DNA of 64,000 bases, taken from Chrysopilus asiliformis (lineage: Eukaryota > Arthropoda > Insecta > Diptera > Rhagionidae). This document shows, piece after piece, positions 36,627 through 47,338 of the stretch (position 1 is its first letter; every line of letters starts with the position of its first letter). Under the pieces are notes generated by a model that saw only the letters and a list, made by a program, of their open reading frames with translations, had not been told where the DNA came from and did not search any database. The DNA lies in contig OZ035963.1 of NCBI GenBank assembly GCA_964034945.1, positions 32,953,644 through 33,017,643 on the forward strand, in the 5' to 3' direction. The translations under genes were made by a program, and so were the position numbers.

Positions 36627-39600
36627 GTAAATATAAAATCAATTTGTGTCTCATTGTCAACAAATAACCTTAACCAATTATCGTTTTTACAGTTTTCCAG
36701 TCGCCAAGAAACCTGCAAATTTCACTTCTACTAGCGGACCCACCAAACGCCGGGTAATTGACGCCCGCAATAAGATAATCCAGAAGAATCGATCAAAAAT
36801 TCGGGATGCTCGCGAAAAGCTGGCCCAAATTACAAGAGCCAGCGGCGACGCTCGTTTGAAATTGATGAAGAAGAAACGCTTAGTACCTCCAAAACCAATG
36901 GGTAACAATTTTCGTAATAAGAAGATGCTTTCCAGTAAACCTAGGCCAAAGTTCCCAGCCAAAATGCCATTGGTTGGCGTTCCTCGAGGTTATATTGACT
37001 ACGATAATATGGAGTTAGAAGAAGGTAAATAAATCGCTATAAATATGATTTGGGCCAAGTAAAACTCGTATTTTTATAAATCGTGAAGAACAATTTGCCG
37101 AGTACCAGTCAACCCCGATGATGAGTCTCCGGCGAACTGTGCATAACGACATTTTACCACCATTTAGATATAAGCCATCTGATCGTCCATCGAAGCCCTG
37201 GGGCAACGGAGATCCGTTCGATTGCTACGAAATTCCCATAACTAGACCTTCGGATGGGGCCGAACCAGTCAATATTCGCCGAGAAGTTAGAAACATGTCG
37301 CCGGATATATTGCCTCGCAAAGGCATTCTAAGGTTGATATAGTTCTTTTTTTCACTGTTCAAATATTTTTTAACAAAAAAACGTATTACAGATCAAGCAG
37401 ACAGTTGAGTCCATATTCTCGGCGGTACTTGCCAGAGCAACCATCTCATTTATCATATGAAATGCGTACTCGTTTGGAACACGCCCCAGATCCTCATGCT
37501 TCTATGGGTATATTTGCCAATCCTCTTGTGAAACAGTCTCAACAACCTTACAAGAATGGATATAGAATTGTAGTTAGCAATTTACACGGCAGTGTTACGC
37601 AGAGCGATATTAAGGAATTATTTGAAGATATCGGAGAACTGGTAGAAGCGCGATTAGTTCGTCCTGGAATTGCTGAGGTGATTTTCGCCAATCTCAAAGA
37701 TGCAGAGAAGGCAGTCGACACTTATCATAACCGCCAACTGGACGGGCAACCAATGAAATGTCTGCTAGTTAATCCCAGATCATCAAATAAACCGACCGCA
37801 CCTGCAATTAAATCAAGCAAGTAAGTTGTTTCTGGCTTCTACATTTTAGAGCCATTTGCATTAACGAAACTTAACAACTCATGTCCAACTTAACCCTTTT
37901 GCGGACACTGACTTGTATACACGTCATGTTACGGTCGTCTGAGTGGACATGACGAATATACGTCAAAATTTGTGTTATCAATAAAATCATAATGAGTATA
38001 GTCATCATAGGGCGCGTCAATCTAGCAGTGCTAAATAGGAAAGGTAAAAGTTGCTATTTGTTAATCACTGGTTGTGACTGCGATTGCAATTTTCAAATAA
38101 AGGATCTTTCAATAAGGACGCTCGATTTTTAAATGTAAATAAAACAAGTTGTGTGTGAGATATCCACTCAATTTGTTTTTGTTTGAAAGAATATTTTATG
38201 GCATTAAGTATGGAATATAACGTCCAAATGTCGGCCGCGGCTTTGCTTGGTGGCACGTATTCGGGAGGTCCAATTTTCGATGACTTTGTCGCATAAATCT
38301 GGCTGAATTTGCTGAATGTCGTTCGTTATGTTGGCAACAATTGTTTGCGGTTTATTCTCATAGACCTGCAATTTAAGATAGACCCAAAAGAAGAAGTCTA
38401 AAGGCGTTAAATCGCACGATCTCGGTGGCCAGTTCACGTCGCCGCCTCGCGAGATAACCATGCCCTGAAATCGCTCTTGCAGAAAGTCCAATCAGCGAAC
38501 ACACGGCGTTGTCGATGGTCGTCTACCTTAAGTTCCAGATACTAAAAAACACAATTACAGAGCTCTCTGCTATGACTGGGTAAAGAAAGTAGCAAGTATT
38601 CTAGGAATGTGCAGTGAAATCATTGCCGTTGATTTTTTCCACTGTTATGTAAAAAAGGCAATCGCAGATCGCAAATATCGGTGATTGACATCATATCGCT
38701 ACTCAGCGAAGTAGCGGATGAGCTGTGGGAGCTGTGAAATCACTAAAAGAGTGTCTGTAAGGGACTAATAACTAATGCGCAACATAGCGTCAGTTTAAGG
38801 GACTCATAACTAATCACATAATGTAATTAGTTTCTTAAACTGACGCTATGGTGCGCATTAGTGAGCCTAAATATAAAGCGAGTGGACAGGTCAGAAATAG
38901 CTCTTTCCGTTAAGTTTGAATTTTTTCCTGACGATAACAGATTTTAACTAAAAGTATTCCAAATCATTTTTAGCAGTATTTTGCGTAAAGTTTGAGAATT
39001 TAAAAAAAATCTTCGGCTGTTATAATTTTTAAAGTAAAAATTCGAAAATGCCACACTAAAACAAATCGCTATTGCTTTCGAAAAGTTGGCTGACGTTTCG
39101 AAAATAAATAAAATCAAATCCTCAACTTTGATATTTGCTATTCCAATTGAAACATTTTCTCATAGACATCCTGTGCTAGTGCCACATCATCCTGTTTGAT
39201 GTATAAACGTTTTATTCTCTGAAGCAGTTGATCGAAGCTCTCGACCAGTAATTTAAAACTTCTGTTGAAGTCTTCTCAATTTGGTAATAGTTCTTTACGA
39301 TATTCTCGCAGCATTCCTTGAATTTTAACTGACAGACGGTAATTTTATCGTATGCCAGCCCCAAAGCTAGTTCCCCAATGCTAAGGTATTGAACTGTAAT
39401 TCGAAATGGCAAAAATATCTTCGCAAAATAAGAAAAACCCCAAAGGTATTTATGGAGTCTCAATAGAGCAAGATGTTTTTCAGGTCTGCGAATTATTTCG
39501 ATTTTGGGCATGTTGGCAACACTATCGTTGAAGCCAACGATCAACCAAGTCATGAGAGTCTATTAACTCGCCAGTTGTAACTTGGCTCCCACTCTGTAAC

Positions 39601-42600
39601 GTCGTTCCCATTCAATTAAATTGTAAAGTAAAGTATTAATAAAGCATATTGTAGATGTTAGCCAACTACGCGTGTTTCATTTCATAACCAAAGTGCTAAC
39701 AGATTGGCGACGAGAATCGGTGATTTTTTTTTTCTTCCTTTCTTAGAGAGAAAAAATCAACATGGGAAACGATGAAGATCGATTGTTGGACATTGTTAGT
39801 CGACAGGAAGAATTGTCGCGCACCCAGCAACAGCAGCACACAGAGCAGATGCAGGCTTTGTTACAACTCATCACAAAGAGTCAGCAAGCGGTAAACTCTT
39901 CAACGGAAGATTCTTCTGGAGCAATACGGCACACGATAAATCCAGCACCAGCCGAATTTCTTATGGAGTCGTTAGCAAATAGCATGGTAGAATTTGCATA
40001 CGATCCAGACAATAACCTAACTTTTGAGAATTGGTACGCAAGATATGAGGATTTAATTCGTGAAGACGGCGCGAAATTGGATGATAAGCAAAAAGTCAGG
40101 TTATGCCTGCGCAAACTAAGCAGTATCACGCATCAGCGTTACGTCGACTCAATTCTGCCAAAACAACCACGAGAATATTCATTTGAGGAAACTGTTGGAA
40201 AATTAAAACAGCTTTTCGGTCGTCATACTTCGCAATTTAGCATTCGATACAAATGTCTACAGACAAAGAAAGTAGATACAGTCGATTGGCAAACTTATGC
40301 AGCGACAGTCAATAAAGCTTGTGAAGAATTCCAACTCCAGCAACTGAGTGCCGATCAATTTAAATGCTTAATTTTCGTGTGTGGACTGCAATCTCCGCGA
40401 AATGCCGAAATACGCACGAGATTGTTGGCATTGTTAGATGCTGAAACATCGCAAAACCCCGTTGACTTAACAAAATTAATTGCTGAGGCCCAGCGCATCA
40501 TTAGCCTCAAGCAAGACACTCAGCTTATAGAGCAAGGCGCTACTTCATCACAAATTCATGCTCTCCATTCCAAAAAGCATAATCAGAAAAGCGAGCAGCA
40601 TAAAAAAAGGCAACATCCAAAAATGCCTTCGACGCCGTGTTGGCGTTGCGGTTCTATGCATTTTTCAAAAGACTGCAGTTATTTGGAACACAATTGCAAA
40701 TCGTGTGGTAAAACTGGTCACAAAGAAGGCTATTGTGCTTGTTTTTCAAGGCAAGAGAACAATTCCTCTCAAAAGTCATTTCAAAAGCATTACAGTAAGG
40801 GCAAACGGGCCAGTCAAACCAAATTAATAGGGTCAATTGCTCTAGTTAATGCAGTCAACAGTCGAAAATACGTCGACATATACATCAATAAGCAACTTGT
40901 GACGCTTCAAATCGATCCAGGATCCGATATCACGATAATTTCCGAGGACACATGGCGTTCAATCGGAAGCCCGTCTACAAAGCCACCATCGCTGAAGGCT
41001 ATCAGCGCATCAGGGCAGCAGATGGCGCTTCTCGCAGAATTCTTCTGTGAGGTGCGCCTAGCCGGGCAAGTTCTTAAAGGTTACGTTTTTATAACAAAAA
41101 TTAAAGGCATTGAACTTTTAGGTAACGATTTAATGGAAAAATTCGGGATGTTCGACCGTCCTATCAACGCTTTTTGCAACAGCATTCAGATGTCGAACGA
41201 TATTCGGAATTCAGAAATCGAGCAAATCAAGAGGGACCATGCAGAAGTATTCAACAATCTTCCTGGAACCTGCAACTCGATTACAGCACATATTACGCTC
41301 AAACAAGGCGCAAAACCAGTTTTTCGTCCGAAACGTCCAGTGGCTCACGCACTTCAGAGTCAAGTGGAAGCAGAAATAGACAGACTGCAAAATCTCGGGA
41401 TCATTTCACCGGTCGATTTTTCAAATTGGGCAGCACCCATCGTAGTCGTTAGGAAGGCGAATGGCGAGATTCGCTTGTGTGGCGATTACTCAACGGGGCT
41501 CAACGAACAGATTGAACCAAACCAGCATCCATTACCGGTTCCAGATCATATGTTCGCTAAGTTCGCGGGTTCCGAAATCTATTCAAAATTAGATCTGTCA
41601 GATGCCTATCTGCAGATCGGAGTCGACGAAGACTCTAGTAACCTGCTCACCATTCATACCCATAAAGGTCTATTTCGAGTCAACCGATTATCTCCAGGCA
41701 TTCGCGCAGCACCAGGAATATTCCAGGACTCAATGGAGAAAATCGTAGCAGGGCTCGAAGGAGTTGAAGTCTACTTTGATGACATCAGTGTCCATGGCAA
41801 GGACTTTGCAGACCACAAGCGTAAATTAAAAAATCTCTTGATTAGATTGCAGCAACATGGGATTCACGTTAAATTCGAGAAATGCGAATTTTTCAAGACT
41901 GAAATTCGTTATCTTGGATTCATAGTTGACAAACACGGAATCCGACCCGATAAAAACAAAATCGAAGCTATTCAGTCATTAGAGCCTCCGCACACGCAGG
42001 CTCAGCTTCGCTCTTTTCTCGGGGCCATCAATTATTACGGGAAATTTATAAGGCAAATGGAAAATTTAAGAGCTCCTCTAAATCATCTACTTAAGGCCAA
42101 CGTTCCGTTCGAGTGGTCAACCGAATGTCAACAAGCGTTCGAGAAATTTAAAGAAATTCTTTCTTCAGATTTAGCACTGACACACTACAATCCATCGCTT
42201 CCAGTCAAAGTCGCGGCTGATGCATCGGATTACGGAATTGGCGCCTACATCGCACACACATTCCCCGACGGATCAGAGAAAGCAATATTTCATGCTGCTC
42301 GTTCTCTAACGCCTGCCGAGCGTAAATACAGTCAGATAGAGAAGGAAGCACTGGCTTTGATCTTTGCGGTGACAAAATTTCATAGGATGATTTACGGACG
42401 CAAGTTCCAGCTATTTACAGATCATAAGCCATTACTCGCGATCTTTGGATCAAAGAAAGGAGTCCCAATTCAGGCCGCAAATCGCTTACAGCGTTGGGCT
42501 CTAACATTAATGGCATACGACTTCGAAATAAGCTACTCCAAAAGCGCAGACTTCGGATGTGTCGACATGCTGTCGAGACTAATAAACCTGCAAGCGTTAC

Positions 42601-45600
42601 CGGAAGAAGAAGTCTTAATAGCATGTACTAAACTGGAGTTAGATCTTACCGAAGTAGCTCAGGAAGCAGTTAACGGATTACCGGTTAACTTCACCATGAT
42701 TCAAGGAGAAACAAAACGTGATCAGCATCTCAAACAAACAGTGGATTTCATCCAAACGGGTTGGCCGTCTTCAAAGAAATCCATCGTTGATCCAGAACTT
42801 CTTGAATTTTATTCGCGAAAGGATTCACTCACTGTAGTTCGGGAGGTCATAATGTTTAACGAGAGAATTGTGATTCCATTTAAATACCGGAAAAGAGTTT
42901 TGCATCAACTGCACCAAGCCCATTTAGGATCCGACGCAATGAAGAGAATCGCCCGATCTAGCATCTATTGGCCGAGCATCGACAAGGAAATACATGAGCT
43001 AGCTCGCAGCTGTTCAAAGTGCGCCGAGAATGCTAAATCACCAATCAGGACTTTGTTACAGTCATGGCCGCAGACATCAAGACCGATGGAGCGCATACAC
43101 GCTGACATCGCTGGTCCACTGAATGGTAAGTGGTATTTGGTTATCGTTGATTCTTTTTCCATGTATCCCGAAGTATACGAATGTGGAAACATCACGACCA
43201 CAGTAATGAAGGAGAAATTTTTAACATTCTTCGCTCTGTTTGGGAATCCTGAAACATTGGTTACGGACAACGGTACTCAGTTCTGTAGTGCGAGTTTTGA
43301 GCAATTTTGTCTAGAACGGGGAGTACAACACGTCAAGACACCACCGTATCACCCAATGTCAAACGGAAGAGCGGAGAGATTTGTCGGGACACTCAAAACA
43401 GCTTTGCTAAAAATGGAAGGGGAAGGAACAGTCAAGGAAAACCTTTATAATTTCTTACTGGCTTATAGGTCCACTCCTAATCGCAGAGCTAAAGATGGCA
43501 AATCACCGGCAGAACTATTTATGGGACGGCAAATTCGAACAACAATCGAATTAGTCAAACCAACGTCGAAGCCAGCAGAGATTCGAGACGACGTGCAAGA
43601 GGCTCAGTACAATCGACGACATGGAGCTAAGGAACGAGTATTTTATCAGGGAGATACAATCTACGCTCAGGTTCATTCACACAACGAGTTTCGCTGGATT
43701 CCAGGAGTTATTATTGAACGAGTGGGCAATGTTTTGTATAATGTCCACTTGCCTAGCTTAAACCGCCTGATTCGATCGCATGCTAATCAACTTCGCTATC
43801 GTTATTCCGAATCTGGGAATCTTAGTACAGCGCATATTCCAATGGACATCTTACTCGATATCACCGAGAACCTTGGAAGTCATCAATTGAGCAGTCCGAT
43901 TCAGGAGCAGGAACCGCCACCATCTCCGAGGCAGGAACTGGCAGCATCTCCTGTTGGAAGGGTTGACGAGCAGTTCCGCCGCCGTAATCTTAAGCGGAAT
44001 ATGGATGTATCCGTCCGACTTGATAGACCGCAGCGTGAGCGGAAGCGCCCACGCCGTTTTGAGGATTAAGGACAATCTTTAACAAGGGGAGGTGTTGGCA
44101 ACACTATCGTTGAAGCCAACGATCAACCAAGTCATGAGAGTCTATTAACTCGCCAGTTGTAACTTGGCTCCCACTCTGTAACGTCGTTCCCATTCAATTA
44201 AATTGTAAAGTAAAGTATTAATAAAGCATATTGTAGATGTTAGCCAACTACGCGTGTTTCATTTCATAACCAAAGTGCTAACAGGGCAGAAACGGGGGAT
44301 CCTTTAAACAAAACAGAAGTCAGGGCAAATTTCATTTAACAAATTATCATGTGAGGCAGCAGCAAAGTTAAATGTGGAGTTTCGGAGGCAGCAAAACTCG
44401 GGAAACATGAAAAATTCATGTGGAACTTACAAGTCAACATTCGTGCATTTTTTCAATAAACGACAACTAGTAAAACAATCATTAATACAATTAACACATG
44501 TGATTCGAACAGTCCATTTGCATTTTCGAATTCGGAAGAATGCACCTTATCACTCTCTTTATATGTAGACTCACTTATGAGCCTACAAATTCTTAGAGGG
44601 AAGTTTACTAAAGCTAGCATCAGACGAGCACACAAAACCTTAACACGTGTGATGACTGACGTAATTTTGACGTCACAAAATTGTAACACCAGTTAACACC
44701 GTCTGATAACTTAAATTGTGACAGAATTTTTGTTTACACACCGTGTGATAACCTGTGTTACGACAATTTTTTTGACGTGTGTTAAAGGAATTTTGCCTCC
44801 GTCTGATAACCCTGTGTAAAACGTGGTATGTGTTTTGACATTTTTCGGTCTGTGTTAAGACTGTGGGAAAATGTCCCAATGTGTAAACTGGCATGAATTC
44901 GTGCCATTTCACACGCACTGTGTTATAGCGAATATCTTAAAAACGGTGCATATTATCAAAAAAGTGCAAGAAGAAAAGTTGTTTAGGATGAGATTCTACA
45001 TAAAACTCCCATACATCAAAATTCGATTGGAATAAATTTTAAAAAATCCTATTGAAAAGTTTGACTTCAAAGTGGAATTTTGATACAACTATCCGCTGTT
45101 CAATTAAACTTCAAACAATGCCATATCACCAAACGGGTTTTTAATTATAGCTTTTGTTTTGTTTCTATCTGCGACTTCACCAATTTTAGCAAATTATCGA
45201 ATTGACCGACCGACATCCGTAAGAAATTCCGACACAATTCGGATTCTTCAGAGCGCAATTCCACCATCAATTTGGCAAAGAAACCCTCCTTCTCGCGACG
45301 CGACACCCAATCCTTTGTCCAACAACTGCGCTTCCGAGCCATTGACTCGTCGTCGTCGTCGTCGTCACTGCTTTCCAAAATATAGGCTGCCAAAACCGCC
45401 ATATCCATCATCTTCTCATATTTCCTTTTTGACATTTTAATTTAATTTTATTTTTCTTCACAAATTTAAAATAGCGCACAATTTTGACAAGCAATGACCG
45501 AGGAAAGTACACAAAATGTCAGAGAGCTATCACACCGTCTGATAGCAAATCAGTGTGTCAGACGATTTTGATTGCTGTCACACGTCTTCCATCATCACAC

Positions 45601-47089
45601 CTTTTGAGACGTTTCACTCCGTCTGATAACTACTCAATCTGCGTCACACAGTGTGTAATTGTGTGACAAAATTTCGTGGGAAGACTAACGACGTTAACAC
45701 GTTTTGGGACAAAAATCCGATTGTGTGGAAAAAAATTTCACACCGTCTGATAACAACACATTTCAAGTGTGAAAACGTGTCGTGTCAGATGTGTGTGAAA
45801 TGTGTGTTGAGTTTTTTTCGTGACGTCAGTCATCACACGTGTGAGGGTTTTGTGTGCTCGTCTGATGCTAGCTTAACAAAAAAATGTTATAGAATCTTGT
45901 TGTATAACTCGTTAAAAAGATTTGTGCAAAATTTCAAGTCGACATTTGGAAAATGATCCGATGGGCAAGGCTTGACTGTGATTCGGGCAACTTTGTGTAT
46001 TTTAGCCAATGTTCAAATCTTTATTTTGTTATTTCGTTCTTTTCGCTCTTAAAAGTTTCGCTTTCAACGGCAAGACTGTTTGCTGCGGTTTCCGACTCGT
46101 TCTCGGGAACGCAAAAGATTTGCAAGCACAATCATTCTCTAAAGAGAGAAATTTTGAGCTCTGCAGTACTGTTCGTAGGAGTCGGAACGATCGATGCACA
46201 TTTTTTATACCCGTATGGTGAAACCAAAGGGTATATTAACTTTGCCTTGCCGTTTGTAACGCCAAGATCCCGTCATCACACACAAAAATGAATTACACCA
46301 GTGTGTTTAGAATGATAAAAATAATTAATTTCTGTCTGTCCGTCTGTCTGTGGCGCGGATTGCAAGTGCACGGATTGAGCTAGAGACTTGAAATGTTGCG
46401 CAGATCTGTTTTTCGTAAAATGCGAGGCTAAGTTCGTTAATGGGCAAAAATGGACCCCCCATACAAACGAAAACGATTTTTGCGAATATCTCAAAAACGG
46501 TGCATTTTATCAAAAAAGTCCAAGAACAAAAGTTATTTAGGATATGATTCTACATAAAGCTCCCATACATCAAAATACGATTGGAATAAATTTTAAAAAA
46601 TCTTGTTGAAAAGTTTGACTTCAAAGTGGAATTTTGATACAACTGTTCGCCGTTCACTTAAACTTCGAGCAATGTAGGTTTTCAATAATTGCAATTATAG
46701 CTTTTGTTATGTTTTTTTTTTATTTTCCATTGATTTCAATTCCTCCTTGGGAGCAGAACGAAAGATTAGAAATGTGAGCGTTTTGAACAGTGATTTTAGC
46801 ACATTGACAGACTTTCACATTACCGCCCAAATTCCAAAAAAAATAACAGGCGTCATTTACTATCATTTATCTCCAGGGATGGCTTCATGTAACTTATTTT
46901 CAATCGACTAGCCACCCCAGATCTAAAATTCGAATTTTACCACAACATTTTTACTAGCCTTTTCATACAAATTAATAATAATTTATTTTTAACGTTTTAA
47001 ATTTCAGTAGCATCTCCAGATCTTCCAATAAGACGCCATTGGAAATAGATATTGATGCATTACACAAAGTTCTTTTCCGGCGACATTAG
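36562..47089 (+). CDS. Skar: SKAR/PDIP3 (POLDIP3)-type RRM protein, five exons, complete
   Basis: Exons 36562-36626, 36693-37024, 37089-37332, 37392-37820 and 47008-47089 join in consistent phases to 1152 coding bases, giving 383 residues. An RRM occupies about residues 272-341 (RIVVSNLHGSVTQSDIKELF, then the second motif around ARLVRPGIAEVIF, and DGQPMKC). The preceding region is basic and Arg/Lys-rich. The spaced layout and the RRM wording match SKAR/PDIP3, an Aly/REF-like exon-junction-complex mRNP factor that links S6 kinase signalling to translation of spliced mRNA. The start was chosen as the first ATG whose 21 codons splice in phase. Intron 4 is 9187 bp and holds a mariner fragment, a broken antisense gene, the Ty3/Gypsy element and a Harbinger copy. 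A poly(A) signal, aataaa, is at 47187. Confidence 0.85.
36693..37024 (+). CDS. Skar: SKAR exon 2 (basic region)
   Basis: 332 bp after a tcgtttttacag acceptor. Encodes a strongly basic segment (for example VIDARNKIIQKNRSKIRDAR) likely to bind RNA, ending in acidic MELEE. The donor is gtaaat. Confidence 0.85.
37089..37332 (+). CDS. Skar: SKAR exon 3
   Basis: 244 bp. The acceptor ends gtgaag and the donor is gttgat, which is weaker than the others. Encodes a Pro/Arg/Ser-rich linker containing RYKPSDRPSKPWGNGD. Confidence 0.8.
37392..37820 (+). CDS. Skar: SKAR exon 4 (RRM)
   Basis: 429 bp after a gtattacag acceptor and before gtaagt. Carries the entire RRM plus a short Ser/Lys tail ending AIKSS. 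The 9.2 kb intron begins at 37821. Confidence 0.88.
37894..38030. repeat. piggyBac-like MITE fragment
   Basis: TTAA at 37890-37893 followed by cccttttgcggacactgact and the gtatacacgtcatgt segment shared with 17790-17875. No second TTAA end was found. Confidence 0.5.
38100..38493 (-). mobile_element. Second-family mariner, truncated copy M2
   Basis: Begins at a TA (38098-38099) with the family inverted repeat, then the 3' third of the transposase on the minus strand (TPLDFFF...LKLQ). Similarity stops near 38493 with no second repeat. It lies in SKAR intron 4. Confidence 0.85.
38755..38868. mobile_element. Short hairpin MITE in SKAR intron
   Basis: Arms ctaatgcgcaacatagcgtc..agtttaagg and the complement starting cttaaactgacgctatg. 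No duplication found. Confidence 0.6.
39135..39510 (-). pseudogene. Broken unidentified gene fragment in SKAR intron, antisense
   Basis: Minus-strand coding-like sequence reads PKIEIIRRPEKHLALLRLHK to about NYYQIEK. After a one-base frame change near 39270 it continues DFNRSFKLLVESFDQLLQR to a stop TAG at about 39135, giving EKMFQLE at the end. It looks helical, with no recognised family. At 39510 the frame runs into the 5' LTR. Across the retrotransposon the flanking bases at 44284 onwards extend the same frame back to a possible acceptor (tttaaag before GAT, about 44302). The fragment thus appears to be an exon split by the insertion. The frameshift could be real decay or a sequencing error. 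Confidence 0.5.
39511..39701 (+). repeat. 5' LTR
   Basis: 191 bp, starts tgttggcaac and ends gtgctaaca. Contains aataaa at about 39639 as a possible poly(A) signal. Confidence 0.95.
39705..39721 (+). other. Probable primer-binding site
   Basis: tggcgacgagaatcgg lies a few bases after the 5' LTR, as expected for a tRNA 3'-end complement starting TGG. The priming tRNA was not identified. Confidence 0.55.
39762..44069 (+). CDS. Gag-Pol polyprotein of Ty3/Gypsy retrotransposon
   Basis: 1435 residues in one frame with no Gag/Pol frameshift. Gag is about 1-330 and has two zinc knuckles, CWRCGSMHFSKDC (293-305) and CKSCGKTGHKEGYC (about 313-326). The aspartic protease has D385 in DPGSD, with Pro where Thr/Ser is usual. 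The reverse transcriptase has YFDD at 671-674. RNase H has D820 in ADASDYG and TDHKPL near 887. The integrase has an HHCC finger from about 1054, then D1115, D1169 and E1205 (DD35E). A basic tail follows (RPQRERKRPRRF). All catalytic residues are present. The layout and wording resemble the Mag / K02A2.6-like branch of Ty3/Gypsy. Confidence 0.95.
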   Translation: MGNDEDRLLDIVSRQEELSRTQQQQHTEQMQALLQLITKSQQAVNSSTEDSSGAIRHTINPAPAEFLMESLANSMVEFAYDPDNNLTFENWYARYEDLIREDGAKLDDKQKVRLCLRKLSSITHQRYVDSILPKQPREYSFEETVGKLKQLFGRHTSQFSIRYKCLQTKKVDTVDWQTYAATVNKACEEFQLQQLSADQFKCLIFVCGLQSPRNAEIRTRLLALLDAETSQNPVDLTKLIAEAQRIISLKQDTQLIEQGATSSQIHALHSKKHNQKSEQHKKRQHPKMPSTPCWRCGSMHFSKDCSYLEHNCKSCGKTGHKEGYCACFSRQENNSSQKSFQKHYSKGKRASQTKLIGSIALVNAVNSRKYVDIYINKQLVTLQIDPGSDITIISEDTWRSIGSPSTKPPSLKAISASGQQMALLAEFFCEVRLAGQVLKGYVFITKIKGIELLGNDLMEKFGMFDRPINAFCNSIQMSNDIRNSEIEQIKRDHAEVFNNLPGTCNSITAHITLKQGAKPVFRPKRPVAHALQSQVEAEIDRLQNLGIISPVDFSNWAAPIVVVRKANGEIRLCGDYSTGLNEQIEPNQHPLPVPDHMFAKFAGSEIYSKLDLSDAYLQIGVDEDSSNLLTIHTHKGLFRVNRLSPGIRAAPGIFQDSMEKIVAGLEGVEVYFDDISVHGKDFADHKRKLKNLLIRLQQHGIHVKFEKCEFFKTEIRYLGFIVDKHGIRPDKNKIEAIQSLEPPHTQAQLRSFLGAINYYGKFIRQMENLRAPLNHLLKANVPFEWSTECQQAFEKFKEILSSDLALTHYNPSLPVKVAADASDYGIGAYIAHTFPDGSEKAIFHAARSLTPAERKYSQIEKEALALIFAVTKFHRMIYGRKFQLFTDHKPLLAIFGSKKGVPIQAANRLQRWALTLMAYDFEISYSKSADFGCVDMLSRLINLQALPEEEVLIACTKLELDLTEVAQEAVNGLPVNFTMIQGETKRDQHLKQTVDFIQTGWPSSKKSIVDPELLEFYSRKDSLTVVREVIMFNERIVIPFKYRKRVLHQLHQAHLGSDAMKRIARSSIYWPSIDKEIHELARSCSKCAENAKSPIRTLLQSWPQTSRPMERIHADIAGPLNGKWYLVIVDSFSMYPEVYECGNITTTVMKEKFLTFFALFGNPETLVTDNGTQFCSASFEQFCLERGVQHVKTPPYHPMSNGRAERFVGTLKTALLKMEGEGTVKENLYNFLLAYRSTPNRRAKDGKSPAELFMGRQIRTTIELVKPTSKPAEIRDDVQEAQYNRRHGAKERVFYQGDTIYAQVHSHNEFRWIPGVIIERVGNVLYNVHLPSLNRLIRSHANQLRYRYSESGNLSTAHIPMDILLDITENLGSHQLSSPIQEQEPPPSPRQELAASPVGRVDEQFRRRNLKRNMDVSVRLDRPQRERKRPRRFED
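44084..44092 (+). other. Polypurine tract
   Basis: aaggggagg immediately before the 3' LTR; the plus-strand primer site of the element. Confidence 0.75.
44093..44283 (+). repeat. 3' LTR
   Basis: 191 bp, no difference from the 5' LTR seen on direct comparison. Confidence 0.95.
44612..45873 (-). mobile_element. PIF/Harbinger deletion derivative, copy H2
   Basis: 1262 bp, near-identical to H1 over its full length, same inverted repeats, flanked by TAA at 44609-44611 and 45874-45876. It lies in SKAR intron 4, about 320 bp after the retrotransposon. Confidence 0.9.
45145..45435 (-). pseudogene. Harbinger transposase N-terminal fragment (H2)
   Basis: Same protein start as in H1 with a shorter Asp run (two GTC units fewer) and a one-base difference near the end that changes the C-terminus to LLKLVKSQIETKQKL. 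Confidence 0.8.
46197..46716 (-). repeat. DINE-1/mini-me-like repeat with shared 230-bp module
   Basis: Contains atacccgtatggtgaaacca..gggtatattaactttg, then a tctgtctgtccgtctgtctg core, then a module (gcgaatatctcaaaaacggt..ggaattttgatacaact) that also occurs in both Harbinger H1/H2 copies and at 53925-54155. Confidence 0.6.
47008..47089 (+). CDS. Skar: SKAR exon 5 (C-terminus)
   Basis: 82 bp after an aaatttcag acceptor. The leading T completes an Asn codon, then 26 codons ending DIDALHKVLFRRH and TAG. The phase match across 9.2 kb supports the assignment, and the DALxKVLF ending fits the family. Confidence 0.8.
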
Positions 47090-47186
47090 ATTCGTATTCA
47101 GTAGTTGTGTATTGATTTAGCTGTATCCTGATTTTGCACACTGGTCAACTTCCAGTTATTCTAAGGTGGATATTGTCAATCTGGTT

Positions 47187-47192
47187 AATAAA
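47187..47192 (+). promoter_or_regulatory. SKAR poly(A) signal
   Basis: aataaa about 100 bp after the SKAR stop codon. About 100 bp further on is an opposite-strand aataaa (plus-strand tttatt at 47291) for the convergent minus-strand gene. Confidence 0.6.
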
Positions 47193-47338
47193 ATTATAAG
47201 CAAATGAAGAAAAACAAACTGTTTTAATTGATCAACTTATATAATATCAAATGATAAAATAAAACTATTCCATCTTTAAACATCAATAATTTTATTCAAC
47301 AAACATTACAAAAAAACTAATATAAAATAAAGTAACTT

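Larger units (their letters stand above)
39506..44288 (+). mobile_element. Full-length Ty3/Gypsy LTR retrotransposon with 5-bp target duplication
   Basis: Two 191-bp LTRs (39511-39701 and 44093-44283) appear identical base for base, and both begin TG and end CA. The 5-bp duplication GGGCA flanks them at 39506-39510 and 44284-44288. Between them lie a primer-binding site, one uninterrupted Gag-Pol frame and a purine tract. There is no envelope frame. Identical LTRs and an intact frame point to a very recent insertion that may still be competent. It sits in SKAR intron 4, in the same orientation as SKAR. Confidence 0.96.

Noticed and set aside
39881..40129. Reverse-strand open frame over Gag
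   Set aside because: Shadow of the intact Gag-Pol frame; no start context or homology of its own.
44453..44611. Minus-strand frame ending in a hydrophobic tail (ESHVLIVLMIVLLVVVY)
   Set aside because: Looks like a tail-anchor, but it reads into the Harbinger end and no upstream exon or conservation can be shown.
45953..46291. 112-codon plus-strand frame after Harbinger H2
   Set aside because: Overlaps the atacccgtatgg..ggtatatt repeat; no recognisable protein.
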